Shown here in pieces: positions 18,550 through 32,300 of a stretch of 64,000 nt of DNA; position 1 is the first letter of the stretch; each line of letters opens with the position of its first letter. The DNA lies in NCBI RefSeq assembly GCF_040581485.1, contig NC_090131.1, forward strand, positions 21,650,532 to 21,714,531. Direction: 5' to 3'. The notes beneath the pieces are model-generated. The model worked only from the letters and a program-made list of their open reading frames with translations. It was not told where the DNA came from and did no database searches. This DNA comes from Linepithema humile. Taxonomy: Eukaryota; Arthropoda; Insecta; Hymenoptera; Formicidae. A program made the translations under genes and the position numbers.

Positions 18550-21500
18550 GTGAGTACAATTGATTGTTTATTATTTAAATTTATACATAATTGTGTGTGA
18601 TATACGCACACGATTATGATTACACATATCACACATTGGCAATTCGTATATCTATGTTACTGTTGTCTTAGATTTGTAGAAGTTAATTGTTAATTGTTAC
18701 GTAAAAGATACAGTATTGTGGTTTTAATGTCATACAAAATAGAAATCCCAAAAGTGTCGGTAATCCGATTAGAAATTGAGATGCATACATAAAGTTTTAC
18801 TCATGAGAAAGTACGCTGTTCCCACGAAATTATACGTCAACTTGCTACAATAGAGCAACCGCTTCTGGTTGGTCCAGTCGTCGGCGTCGGCGTCGGTATC
18901 AGCGCGCAACGCTATGAACTCGGTAAAACGACCGCAAAACGAAGAAGAAGGACGTCGAGCACCGCGGCGCGGAATGTATAGGCATGTGCCGCAAAATTTA
19001 AAATCTCTTTACGGCGGCTATAAACTGATAACCTGTTTAACCAGTCTCGTGATGGTGAACGCCGGACATTTTACCTTCGCAAAATCGTTCCTATTCTATT
19101 TTTTCATCGTTATCCCTTTCCTGTTTTTTTTTCGCTCCGAGACAGGTCGACTTCTTTGTTTTACATATCGTGGTATCTCAGACTTATGCGTTCGCTAATC
19201 AGTTTTATTCCATTTGCAATGAAACAGCAGACATGTACGAAAACAAATTGCTTTATAGGCAATCATCAAACGGTTCTAAATTATAAAAGATCATTGCTGC
19301 AAACGATAGTTCATCATGAAGGTTCGAGCGACAGCACGATAATACTTATTATCCGGAAAACTTTTCACTTCAATCTCATACCTTACATTTGATCGATTTT
19401 AGTACATATCACATGTACTAGTACAGTAATTAGGAATTAAGCAACATTTTCTTTATAACATAGAATGAATAAGACAAACAAGTAAATTATCTCTCTTTAA
19501 TTTACTGATTTTTGGCTTTACTTCTTATAACGATCAAAATATACGTCGGTATCTAAATATAAACAAATGTGTTGCGTATAATACTGACACACGCGTGCGC
19601 TCGTTCGCTCGCATGCCGAGCCGATGATTAAGATGGTGGGGCAAAATTGTGTTTACCTCTCTATCCCCCCGGTGACAATCGGCAAACACGTGGTCGTTGT
19701 AGTATTGTCGCGCATCGCCACATGCCAAACCGCCCCTATGTACACTGCGGGATCGCAGTTAGACTCGCATTCGCATACGGGAATTCGCTGGGCGAGCCGC
19801 GTGTCTGCATCGCGCGCGGTTAAGGTAAGAGCGCCGTCGTCGTCGAGGCGACGGCGAGTCTCGTGCAGGGAACGGTTTAATTTCTTCGTCGATACAGACC
19901 GAGCTTGCGCATCCAGCAAGCGAGCAAGCTGGGTCGCCGATCGTAGATGATGTCTCTTGGAAAATTTTTTTACGTAACCATGCTCGATCTGCCACGCGCA
20001 AATCGGCCGGTCGCGATTAATCTGACGCAATGACATGGGATCATATAATTATATGACGTAAATTTTTTATGGCACTTAAAAAGAATTGGGGAATTATGCG
20101 AGAGCGGTGTTCTCTGTCACTGTACATTTTTGCAGTTTGTGTGTTTTGTTATACTTGAGAAATTAATACAATGAACAGTAAATTCTTTAAAATTGTCAGA
20201 GAAAAATAAAATAATTTTAAAAGTAAAAAATGAAGAATACGCAAGAATAAATAGTTGTATTTTAAATGCAAATAGCAAAAATATTCTTAACTTTATTCTT
20301 TAATTGTAAGCTCAACACTAAAACTGCAAGGACGTAACAACGCGGTGTTGTACAAATTTAATCCAAAAAGATAGTAGCACTCACGGAGCAAAGTAGTGGG
20401 TCGGATAGAAGAATATTTTCACGATTTTTTTTATGTTAGGATCTCATGTAATATAAACAATATCTTTCTGGTAAGATTTGTATTAAAATTAGATGTTAAA
20501 TCAAATATTTGATTGAAAGTATTCGAAGTATGCATGTATAGGATATTAAAATGAATTAATTCCTGCTAAACAAGAAAACAACGGTAGTTTGATTGCTGGA
20601 GAAAAAATAGAAAAATCAGCATGATTCGTTATCAATGAATCACGAAATTTAGGCAATCTCTTTAGGCAATCTTCTGCATTAGGCAATCAGCGGTCCCCTT
20701 TTCCAAGCCCTATACACATCTTCTCGAATAATATTAAGGTGCTTCCTGATCTGTAACTTTATTATCTATTGTAATTGTAATTGTTTGGTGACAATTTGAA
20801 GATCTGTGAGGACGAAAAATGAGTCCAACATATGATTATAGTATTGTAACGCATTATTATTTTTATGTTTCGCCGGTATGAATAATGATAATGTTATGTC
20901 ATTATAAATTTGGCACGCACCTTTACCAACTTCGTCCACCTCAGTTTATGATGCCGCCTGAACAATGGCAAAACTTTTCTCTGAATGTTGTCGAAGCATG
21001 GAAGGTCGCAATCGAGCTAACTACTTCCTAGGTACTTTTGTCTTCAATGACTTCAAAAACCAAAATCGATGCGATCGTATTGAAGCTATTTTCAGAAAAG
21101 TATCAATGTATGAAATTAAGTTGAGTATAGAATTGCAGAACAACGAGTATAATTAAAATCATATCAACAGATATATAATTACATGAAAATTAGGTATGGG
21201 AATAAAAATAAAAAACAAAATGCCATTACAAAAATTTAAAAAATTTAATACAATTAGAAATGACAAAGGTACATTAGACTAATTAATTGAATAATTTATA
21301 CGGAAGTCTCTTTGTCAATGCTTGTCACAAAGTACTGGAATAATAATCATTTCTGGTTCGCGTACGTTACCGAAGTGCAAGAGACTATCGATCGAGAGCG
21401 GCATCGAAAGATCCCGTGGACAGAGATGCGGCTTTCTTAACCGCACAAGCTGGTCCAGCGTGATGAGTGTGTCGCGTCTTTGCATTTCGTACGAAATTGG

Positions 21501-24500
21501 TGACTGCGCGCGAAGCCGAAGCGTCGTCTCTTCGCTCGCTTCTCATGAGCACTTCACCCGCCAGACAATAGTTTACCGTATCGACCTATTCCCCACTCCT
21601 CCTCCTCCTCCGCCCCGGCCCTGTCGTGCTTGTTCACATCTACCTCCTCGTGCCACTTCGCTCCAGCCAACCACGAACTTGCTTCTTCTGGTCTTCCCTT
21701 CGTGCCTTTCCGCGGATCCAACTTGCTTCTGTGTATCGTGAACTCCGAGGCTTCCGAGTTCAGTTAGGAAAGGCTGTGAGTTGCTTTCGAAAATTGGATA
21801 GTTTTCTGATTTTTGCGCGATAATTGCAGTAATGAATTTAGTGTGCAATATATAAAATGCGTAAATAATTATATATTAATACTAATTGCATTTTTTATTG
21901 CAATCTGTAATTGCAATTTAATTTTTTATTAAAAATATTTGACATTGAGGAAAGAATTTAATTATACAGTTTATATTGTTCTCAAATAATGACTGTAGCA
22001 AATTTAATTCAAAATATAAATAAATTCTATTCAATATTTTTAATTTTGTCAATATAATTTTTTATAATAATTCTTATACTTTTTACATTATCACGATTTG
22101 CATAGTTATTTTTTGTATGTTGAAATAATCTTGTTTGCTTCGAGAGTAGCTCACGTACTTTGCCACCGTGCGCGGCCGGCAGTTCCCGAAGGTCGAGATT
22201 TGTTCCAAAGTTTGTATGAATGAAACTTATCCTAATATCTCTGAACGGTGTGCGGCTTTCTTCGGCCATTCCGCTTGTAGAATAGCGACCATGAGAGGTG
22301 CGGAAAGCCGGCGAAAGAGCACGTGCGAGTTCAACGAGAGAGAGAGCCCTGGGGGTCGGCCGGCGCTGTCCGCGTCGCACCGCGCCGCGCCACGCCGGAT
22401 CGCTCGTTCGAGCAGGGTCACTGGAACGTGCTTGTGTATGAACTGTCTGCAACTGTCATTCACCTCGCGGCACGCCACGTGTGCCGGCGAGGAGATATTT
22501 CTGCCCACGCCATCTCTTCCCCGTGTGCGAGGAAAATGACGAGGGAAGACGGGCGAAAGTCCGGAAAACTTCGGTGAAGAGATTTTCGTGCGGAGATTTT
22601 TATCGACGTCGCCGCGGACGTCCTAGAACCGCCGTCATCTCAGATCATATGTCGGATTTTACTCGGGTCTTTTCAGATATGTGAATCATTTAATGCGTGT
22701 GCCGATACAGTTTGTATCGAAGTACTTATAGCGTTTCGAGCAAAAATAAGCCGCGTATCGTCACATGTCGATTAAACTGCGATGTATTGAGGAACTTGTA
22801 GTATTGAGGAACAATTCGTAACGAGGAAAAGTATCACGCTAGGGACAACGGATGACACGTAGCCACATTTCCAATTTTACGTTTCCTATTTTTTTTCCGA
22901 CGAAGGTAAAGACAAAGTTCGAGTTCAAACCGCAGATCGATAATGTTTATCGGAATTAGGTTCAAACTAGTTAACTCGGCTAAGGCTTAGTCTTTTGGGA
23001 AACAGCTTGTGTGAAAAAAAATGTATGAAATCATTCAAAAAATCATACAAATTATACGCATTACTTTCTCGAACTATCTGCTTACGCAACGAATCGAGTT
23101 AATGCGTATTATTTTCTATATAATGTTAAAATTATTCATTATAAGCGCTGACATCATACATCGCGTAAAAAGCAGAAGCATAAATCAATAAATAAATCTC
23201 GTAGTCGAGAATTTGTTGATGTGGTCGACGTGTCATATCGCTCGCCGACTGCGATTGCTTTATCGGAACATAATTGTCAAAGTACAAGGGGACACGGCTG
23301 ACGCATCGACCATCACCCGGAGGCGACTTTCCTTCGTCTCCGAAGCGTATAAAAGGCGATCATGCTGACCTCAAATCGCGGGTTATCGAGCTCGCGCTTC
23401 CACGCGCGACGGCGTTTTGTCGACAGATACGCATCAGGATGCTGCCGCGTTGTGCACTGACAACTTAGTGCGTAAACATGATAGTAAGCGAATTACGCTA
23501 GTATTCCGAAATATATTTCCGAAATGACCTTAAATAATTTCCGACAACAATTTCACGACGCGTGTATCGTCAGAGCAGAAAAGATCGCGCGATAAAAAGA
23601 CGTATCAATTAATCATACTTCCTTTGATTTCTGCGAATATTTTAGCTCAATTTTCAGTCAATATTTCATTCATGAATTGTAATAATTTTTCTGATATTTT
23701 CTAAAGTATCCTATGTAGCTGGTTACAATGTACCCAGCGCTAGCACCTTGCAACAGAGTTCTGAATGTAAACTAAAAATTCTTTTTTATATCTGTTTTTT
23801 TTTTCGTAAATGAAAAAGTTTTGGAGTTGAATGCGTCTACTCTGAATGATCATAAGTGTGAAACGTATTCTCTCCGTTTTATGATTAAACCTTAGTGACT
23901 TCCACATGGTAATTTCGCCAAATTTCTCAGATAGTGAGGTAGGTCGGCATCTTCCGACGTAGCGCCGTGTTTCTATATGTACTAACGGCTCATAGAAGGA
24001 GCAAGGAACCATAACAGTGTGACAGTAGCTGCCTTGATGTAAATATATACACACGCGGCGCGTTTCCTCGCGCATATAGCAGTTCCTGCATATTTTTCGA
24101 TAATTTTACTCAAGCTATCGTGCAGACTAAATCTTTCAGGAGGAGCTACAACATTGAGTTTTCGCAATTTTACATGAAAGTACTTGAGTACGTCGTCATC
24201 TGAATCTTATGGATTTTCTTCATTATAATAAAATCTCACGAAGAAGTGAGTTGAATGCATAATCTGAAAAACCTTCTTCAGAAAGATTCTAAGTGGTTTT
24301 TATATTTGAAATACGAAAATTCTACATTTTCACAAGTATAAAGAAATTAAATCGATTTGGTCCTTTGCACAAAATGCACACTGTGCGATACAAGCTTGTC
24401 ACTGTTTGACAAGTGCGACGACAAACCCTTTTATTTTTTGAGTGATATTTTAAAGATTATCTTAGGTTCTTCCGGGATAAAAGGGTTTCTTAATTCCAGA

Positions 24501-24726
24501 TATAAAATATTTGCACGCGACATCGCTGGGCGACCTGCAAGCCCACAAGTTTGGCAGGTTAGCGGGTCTCTTGCCGTTGCATCATCGTTTGATAGAATGA
24601 CGTGCCGTCCAGCCGCTATAACCTTCGCGACCGGTCGACCCGCGCAGTCGACGTTCCTGGAACAGGGGGATAGGAAACGAACGAGCGAGCGAGAACGCAT
24701 GGAAGAGCGGAGAGGAGTCGCGTTGG

Positions 24727-24780
24727 AAGAGGAGGAGGTGGAGAACGAAGAGGAGGAGGAGGAGGAGGAGGAGGAGGAAG
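24727..24780 (+). repeat. (GAG)n trinucleotide repeat
   Basis: About 54 bases of GAG/GAA triplets, which create a glutamate-rich shadow ORF. Noncoding on present evidence. Confidence 0.85.
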
Positions 24781-25454
24781 AGGGCGGGTAGGGCCGGGGG
24801 TGAACCCCTTATTGATTTTTAGGGTGACACTGTCAACCGGCGGCGAGTGTCGAGTCCCCCGCGACGGGCGACTTTGAAACGACAGCGAGCGAGGAAAAAA
24901 ATGCGCCGGCCGGCGGCGCGCCATTGCACGCTCACGTAGAGAAAGTCTTTTCATCTCCCGGGTGGCGAGTAGGCGACAATTGCCCATTGACAACGCCACG
25001 CATCGGTCGAACGCTTGATGCCGACGATGAGATAAGGGACGACGTTACTAGGGTCTACCCGACCATCGGCTTAGTTGATACGCACGCCGGGCGAGGCCGT
25101 GCGACGTTTTTTCGCCGCGCGTCGCGGCGGTTGGCGTCGGCGTCAGCGGCGGCGACGGCGACGGCAACGGCGACGCCGACGGGAGGAAAGAGTAACCGCG
25201 ACGCAGTCCCGTTGCGGTCGGGGGTGCAGCTCTCTCTCGGCGCGCAGGACCGTACGCGTCCGTGGGAGACGCTCCACGTGGGGGCGAGCTCTCTCGGCCG
25301 CCTCTCTCGCGATCGCACACGCGTTCGTCTTTGACGTCTTTGTCGCGGCGACGGATATATATCTATACCCTATCTAACGGGGGTGGTTACCACCTCGGAA
25401 ACGCGAGGGGAACACTGCATACCGGGGGGAGGGGTGCGAACCTCCGTACTCACA

Positions 25455-25479
25455 AGCGAGCGAGCGAGCGAGCGAGCGA
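25455..25479 (+). repeat. (GCGA)n tetranucleotide repeat
   Basis: Six units of GCGA in the CpG-rich block. The complementary form (GCTC)n recurs at 58884-58906. Confidence 0.85.
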
Positions 25480-28400
25480 CAACGGCGAGTCCTCGTAGTA
25501 GTGATCGTCGTTGCTCTTTCTCTGTCTGTTTCACGTTCTCTCTGTCTCCTATCTCTTTTTTAGCTTCTTTTTTATTTCTTCTATTCCCACCCCGCATTTT
25601 TCCGCTCTCCCGGCTTCGAGGTAGGCGTCGCGCTGGCGGACGCGAGTGATGCACGAGTTGCACGGGAAACGTGGCTTCTCGGAGCGCAACGCGGAGTCAA
25701 TGATACTCGTTCGCGATTACGAGAAATTGTTTCCGAAAGTATACGGTGTGATTGACAGAAAGTTTAAATCGACACGCGTGGGATTATAATTACGAATCCT
25801 GAGACGATCTTACGCGCTGCGTGCCCGAAGTGAAGTGCGCGAAAAGAAAATCGCTCCTCGAAGCGTAGTGCAATCAAGACGCGGAATCACTGTGAGATAC
25901 CTCAGAAACGCGATTTAACGTTCATCTGTCGGGTAAAATTCTCATATTGTTTGCAAATTTGAACGCGTGACTTTGCTGTCACGCGTATATACACGGCGCT
26001 GCTCGCATGCAACAGGCGACACCGCGTTGCCAAAGTTTCCTCTTGATTAATCGATCGGAAATTACCACATCGAAGTAACATAAGCGTTTCGCGGACTCGA
26101 ATTACGCAATCGTTAATTTAACGCGACCTGATATGCAAAGAGCGATGTCAGGTCATACTGTTTTCTTTTATTCAGAATATAATTAATTAAGCGACAGAGA
26201 AAAAGAGCAATACATCGCACTCACGCGACAGAGTGACATTGTGAAAGAACGACCGCGCCGTCGAGGACGTTAGCCGCGAAATTACGCGAAGTGCGGCGCA
26301 CGCGAGTCACAATCGATACCGGTGAGAGAGAGCGCGAGGTGTGCAGCGGTGTGGCAGCGGGCGGTTTCGACGACAACGGCCGACGATTTGACGACAGTTC
26401 GGAAAAAAGCGTGGACGGAGGTACGCTTTCGACGTAACGCGACATCATAACGTAACGCGATCGCCGACCGGAGAGATACAAGCTCGTTGCGCGACGCCTG
26501 GCGGTGACGCGAACCGGCGCGGCGCGTCGCCATTCGCGTGAAACCGGCGGCGAGGTGGTCGCGCAAAACAACAAACCACGCGGTGGAGGAAGGGTGAACG
26601 GAGAAGGGGTTGGACGGAGGAAGAGCGGACGATTTTCTCTTCGGGGAGGTGCGTACATCGTGTCGTGAGGAGGTGTACGCGACGAAGCTTCTCAATCGCC
26701 GCTGCACTTCGTCTCTCTCTCTTTCTCTCTCCCTTCGCGGCCGTCGAAACGTTTGAAAAGCGGAGGAAAATAGCGGAAAAATGGCAGTCCTCTTCGGCAT
26801 CCGCGCGTGGAATAGCAATTATCGTCTGCGGCCTAGGAAGAAATCCAGTTGACACCCGGGCGTGAGTGGCGAGACCGAGAAGAGAGGAACGGAGAGGCGA
26901 ACGACAGGAGAAGGGAGGATAAAGAGAGAGCGAGAAGGAGGGTGAAACACGTGGTCCGTGAGGGAGCAGTTAAGGGGCGAGGTGCGTGTGTGACTTAGTT
27001 ACGTTCCTGGTACACGTGTGTATATGCATTTCTATTGAGTATCTCCGTAATGATAACGTGTGATAGAAATTGATAATCGGTGAGCGAATTTATGAGTTTA
27101 CGGCATTTATGAGTACAGCGATCAACGCGGTGACACACATGGACTAATTTTTTCACAATTGTGATAGATTCGACGTATACATCTCAATTTCTAATTTAAG
27201 TGATTGCTCCAAAGACCCTAAAAACGTCTGAATCGAGGACGAGTAATTTGTAAAAATTTTTACTTCATTGAGAAGTCAATCGAGTGTATTTGCATGAACA
27301 TCGTTCTAGCTCTTGGCGCCATCCGGCAGGCTACATTCCTGGACGTGAAGTTCGTCTGTTGACTCCGGTGGTGTTTATTCGCGCTCGGTCCGATTCGTTC
27401 TCTCTCATTTGCGTACGTCCAGCATTCTCCGTCTCTTTCTCGCCATCGGACATCGTCGGACGAGAGAGCGCGCGCGCGTGCGGGCGGGCGCACTCGCGGG
27501 GTCGCTTGTGTTTGGAACGTCGTGAACTTTTCTGCAATGTGACGACGCGGGTGATGAATGGTTACTAGCGTTATGTCGCAGCAGTGCATGCGTCTGAAAA
27601 CGGACGCGCGACCGGAGCACAAGCAAGCATCAGTTGAGATGTCCTGAGTCGGCGATACACGCGACAGCGGAGCGACGACCGTTGGAAAAATGCCGGCGAC
27701 GCGACCACTGCACGACAGGCCCTTGTTGTTGTTGCCGCTGTTGCTCCTAGACGACCCCGCGACCGTGCGCGGTGTGCTGCGACGAACGATCGACGCAATT
27801 ACGAACTCTTGAACTGTGCCCGACGGTTAGTGTGCCTTCGCCGCGAATCGGCTGGACGTCGTGAGTTTCGCGTACTGTGTGTACTGGTTTAGGTTAGGTG
27901 TACCGGCACATAACCTTAAAGCCTAAGCGGCACAGAAAGCAAGAGCCTCGCGTGTTGCTATCCCGAAATTATTACTCCTGGGAACGATCGAGACAAATTT
28001 ACCATTCGTCCTTGAAGCTGCATACCGGCTTCCTACTGATACTGGATGATCGGTAGGATGGTATGAATACGGCGGTTTCGAGAAAATGAAGGCGAATGGG
28101 ACAAATAATGGTGATTTTCTCTTGTATATGTTTATGTCTATGATATCTGCTATTGTATATTGAATTTGTGAGTTTATTCTGTATAGAAGCATTAGCCTCC
28201 AATAATAATATTTAATTGTATTGTAATGTTTGCGTAGGATACATTCATTTCTCGATACTGTTACAGTTATCAAAGAATATAAAATACAATCATGTTTGTA
28301 GTATGCGGAGAGCTTATTCTTGTGACAATTAGTACATAGTGCTTTTGATGTCATGACTTTTTCTGTCATGAATATGATATAAATAGTGTTGTTCAAGCAT

Positions 28401-28664
28401 CATTAACTATAAATGTAGAGCTTTCTTCCATTCTTGTGCTTACTTTGGAACAGTGGACAAACTAGTTTATGTATGCTATCGCAAACATACGTTACAACTA
28501 AATTATATGTAATAGTACATATATTATCATTGTGTGCGTGTGAAGAATGTATCTTTTTATTATTTCTTGTTATTCTTCTACATTGAATCATTAGAACCAT
28601 AGCAAATCTATATCATCAGTAATTTGTTCCATATTAAATGACTTACATTATATATTATTTTCAG

Positions 28665-29319
28665 GCTGTAGCCGCCTGAACACACCATTGGCAGCCACCA
28701 CCACACTGGAGGATCCAGGTACGCCAGCCTCTTGGAAGGGCCCGCCGCCCGGTTCGGAGGCATCGCCCTTTACACCTAATTCCGTCGGCCAGGGCGGTGG
28801 TCCTGGTTCAGGTCCATATAATAGTACAGGCGGTCCACCCAGTAATGCGGGCTTCCAAGGGCCAAGTCCATTTCCCGGCAGCGCCGGCAGTCCAGCCGGA
28901 GCACCGCCGTATCAGGGTCCGCCGCCCGGTTCAGCAACACCACAGTACACCGCCTCTCCTGCACCGAGCGGTTCGTCGACACCCGGTCCTGGACCGCCGC
29001 CTAATTCCACCGGTTTTCCGCCACCTCCGAACAACTCCGGGCCGCCGTACAATGGCCCTGGACCCAGTCCGTTCGGCTCACCTTCAGGTGCACCGCCGCA
29101 GTTCGTCGGTCGACCCGGTTCCTCGGGACCGCCATTTGTACCACCAGGTGCCGGTAATCCGCACTTCCCGTCGCATGGTCAGCCGTTCGGTGGCCCGCAG
29201 TATGGTATACCACCAGGAAGCCCGTTCGGACCTGGAGGACATCCTATGGCGGGACCCATGGGTCCAGGACATCCGGCGATAATGGGACCCGGCGGACCTG
29301 TCGACAGATTGGATCAAGG
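28665..29319 (+). CDS. Gene 2, second coding exon: Pro/Gly/Ser-rich disordered region
   Basis: The exon lies between TATTATTTTCAG and a GTAAGT donor at 29320. It has phase 1 at its start and phase 2 at its end, with 217 whole codons. It begins CSRLNTPLAATTTLEDPGTP and then ASWKGPPPGSEA. The rest is almost entirely Pro, Gly, Ser and Asn with repeated GPPPGS, GPG and PFG units, and the last residues are GPVDRLDQG. There is no ATG near its start, so translation must enter from an upstream exon, and 18420-18549 fits. The composition predicts disorder and suggests a scaffold, coactivator or RNA/DNA-binding cofactor. No catalytic or folded domain is present. The codon use is GC-rich and even, the frame is open for 655 bases and both splice sites are strong, so the exon itself is well supported. 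The gene's identity is not. ORFs in other frames here are shadows. Confidence 0.85.
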
Positions 29320-32300
29320 GTAAGTTTTGACTTTAATTATACTGCATGCCTTGTATATACGAAGCGAGGTAATGGTTCTATGTCAATATCTGAATACCTA
29401 CGTGATATAATTATTACGATTGAATATGTAATATTGTGATATATAATGTTTGTAGAGAAGGTTCATGCTTTTGCTGCGCAGACACCAAGAGATTGTAGAT
29501 ATTGAGATAGCGCGTTACTCGCTTCTGTTTTGCATGTATAATTTATGTTGAGATAACGGACATGATCGACACTGCGCTTACGGATCGAAGCGAACGATTA
29601 CAGTTTGCTAAGAAGAATAACACACAAATATTGTCCCTGTCGCGAATGCAAATTGCGATAAACTTTATTATGAATATTCGCGGGCGTTATAACGTTAAAA
29701 CGTTATTACTTTTAATTAAAAGTCGCGCGTTTTCTAATTATATAGAAAACTTTGGAAAGATTTTATGCACCGAGAAATGGAGCGCGATTTGTAGAGAAAG
29801 TTGCACGCAGTAGAAGCGGTTACGCTAATGATTATTAATCGTGGTGAAAGTTACTATTATTCTGATTTGCAGTAATTTTGGGTTAGGGAATGCAAAATGT
29901 TTAGGAAACATGAACGTTAAATTTTACGACCTACGTTTTAACGTAGGAAATCAACGGGAACGCGCTATCTTTTCGCGTTCATTTGCGATATATTTACTGG
30001 AAAAATATTCAGTATCTAGAACGCATATTTTTCGTAAATAATAATTTATAATGAATTCAACTGTTATTAAACGCTTGTCAATTATTATAACTTTGAAATT
30101 ATGGTACTTATCCAATTCATTTCTGGATTCTGTATCTTCAGAATGATAGATTTTATCTTTTTTTAGTTGATTTACTTCAATTGATTTTTTTTCAAATTTC
30201 CTAAAATAAAAAAATGGAAACATGAAGAAGGAAAAAATTGCTGATTTACTTAAAATATTATACTATTTTTTTACACAAACCTCTGATATCTCTAAAAACA
30301 TTCGAGCTTAGATACGCCAGATATTTCAGTATAGTCGAAAAATAACAGCTAAGAGAAAATTGAACTCAAATTCGTTAGAAGTATTTTCTGAAGGGCTGGA
30401 AAAATAGTTCGGACGAGTTCGTTCTTATCAAAATAATTCGTTAAATAGATATTATCTATTTCGTTTGCAAGTAAAAAGGTTGAAGGCGTCAACGGCGACG
30501 ATACGTGAGAAGACAAGAGAATAGCGTGTGAGTCTCGGTGTGTCATCACGCTGACATTCCTAGATAATACGGTTCACAGGTAGCCTGTGTTATTTATTAC
30601 TCGTTTTCCTGTCGGTCCGCATTCTTGCTGATAATGCTACTCGAGCACGCTCGCATTTACGCCCTTTAGGATCCGTCTTAATCGTTTGCATCGTCGTCGT
30701 TGTCCGCGATAAACTCGTACGCTCTACTAACTTATCATGTGCTTCGGGCACCCATACACAAACCGCAGCGGTTGAGACCCTAACGCACGCATGCACGCAT
30801 ACGCGGAGAACCGCGCGGGGTTGGTTGGTCGAACGGCGGAAACCAGTTTTTCGAATAGTTTTGTAACAAGCGTCCGGGGCTGTTATGCGCCCCGATTCGA
30901 TCGGTCGAATCGGAGAATGAGGCGGAACGTATTATTCGAAACTTTCACGATGAGACCGGAATGTGAGATGGATTCGTACGGAAAAAATCCGTTACGAGTC
31001 TAATAGTTATCGGTATGTGTATATTGTACGTCGGGTTAGTACAACGATATAACCGGGATCATTTTTAGATACGGGCATATTCGTGGTCGTGATATGTAGA
31101 TCGTGGTACTCGCTGCACAGTGTACTGCTTGTATATGTATGTATGCGTAGGTGCGTGGATGAGAACACACGGTGTGTGCTCGTCGGTGTATGGAATATTC
31201 TAAATTCCGGCAAACCGCCGAACCGATTGCGTCAAACATGTGGACGCGAGTAACGCAAAGGAACGCGACCTTTTGCATTTTACCGTGCGAGAATCATGAA
31301 TCGCCGAAATTGCACAAAAAAAAAATCTTTTATTCGTCGATATGCAAGAAACAGAGGCTGGACAAATTCTGTGGATAAGTTATATTTAATGGTGATTTTG
31401 AGAGAATTTAGAATCGTTAATTATGTATATATTTAATATGAAAAAAATTGAAAATTTTTGAAATATTAAACTCTAAAAAATATAAATGTATGATAATTTT
31501 GTTATTCGCTTTTATTCGGAGTTTCGTAAAATAAAACATTAATTTGATGTTTGATTTTAAAGTTACATTTTTTCATATTTTTCCGAAAAAGAGAGTTGGT
31601 ACAAAATTCTACAAATTTAAAAGAATAGAATCATCATGGAATATACAGTATATTGATATGACATTTTATATAACCTTTGACATTTTATATTGATATGAAT
31701 GTATTCATATGTGCTTTAATGTTCGATAATGATACCCGATATCAGTGCGCTCCGAAAACGTAATCCGACTTTAAAGGATCGTGTTCGACAGTACGTCGAT
31801 GAAGAATGCGACGGAAGTAGAACAACATCATTAACGAACCGCGTTATAAGCTCTCCGCTGTTTTCCCGAGAGAATTGAAACGAGGTGAGCACGAGCCGCA
31901 AATAAACGTAACTTAAAAAGGAAGTTTTGCTAGCGAGGCGTGCCACGTGGGTGGCGCATGCATTCATTTTCTGTGCCATTGAGAGGCCTTAGGAAATTAA
32001 TATTCCGAGTCAAACACCGTTTTGTTCTTTCTGGATTAAAATAAACTCGAAACGGTCGACCGGTTTTCCGTTGAAAATTAATATCTTATACTCCAATGGT
32101 GCTATTATGCATCGCGAGATAAATAACGTCCGTGTTAAGATTTTAAACGAACGTCACCACAAAAGATTGCGTTGAAAAATATTGGAGCTTTCTTAACGCA
32201 CATAACAGAAAGCACATTTACAACATTAAGTTTATGATAGAAACATTTTGCGTCTTTATGGAAATAATTTTCTTGATTTTGTCGTTGTTTTACATTGTTG

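Larger units (their letters stand above)
24500..27900 (+). promoter_or_regulatory. Extended CpG-rich block, candidate alternative promoter region of gene 2
   Basis: The block is GC-rich with very many CpG dinucleotides. It contains a GAG repeat, GGCGAC-like repeats (about 25131-25182), a (GCGA)n run (25455-25479), a TATA-like GATATATATCTATACC near 25353, GA-rich tracts near 26870-26950, and a GTGAGT donor at 27861. That donor is phase-compatible with the exon at 28665 and lies 0.8 kb upstream of it. This fits one or more transcription starts close to the 28665 exon. No start site can be fixed by eye. Confidence 0.4.
18550..28664 (+). other. Gene 2 first coding intron (10.1 kb) with CpG-rich blocks
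   Basis: Bounded by GTGAGT and TATTATTTTCAG. AT-rich DNA alternates with CpG-dense blocks at about 19.6-20.0, 21.3-21.8, 22.1-22.7, 23.2-23.5 and 24.5-27.9 kb. Large ORFs appear on both strands in the CpG-rich blocks simply because stop codons are rare there. None shows a domain or flanking splice sites that fit. The CpG blocks are candidates for alternative promoters or enhancers. Confidence 0.55.

Noticed and set aside
18869..19198. 109-codon plus-strand ORF as third exon of gene 2
   Set aside because: It starts at TTG in a GTC repeat, lacks a clear acceptor and runs into low-complexity Phe-rich sequence. The 28665 exon fits the phase better.
19653..20036. 127-codon minus-strand ORF in a CpG-rich block
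   Set aside because: Overlapping ORFs in several frames and both strands show that it is an effect of composition.
24357..24791. 144-codon ORF ending in polyglutamate
   Set aside because: The acidic tail is only the GAG microsatellite; no domain or splice context.
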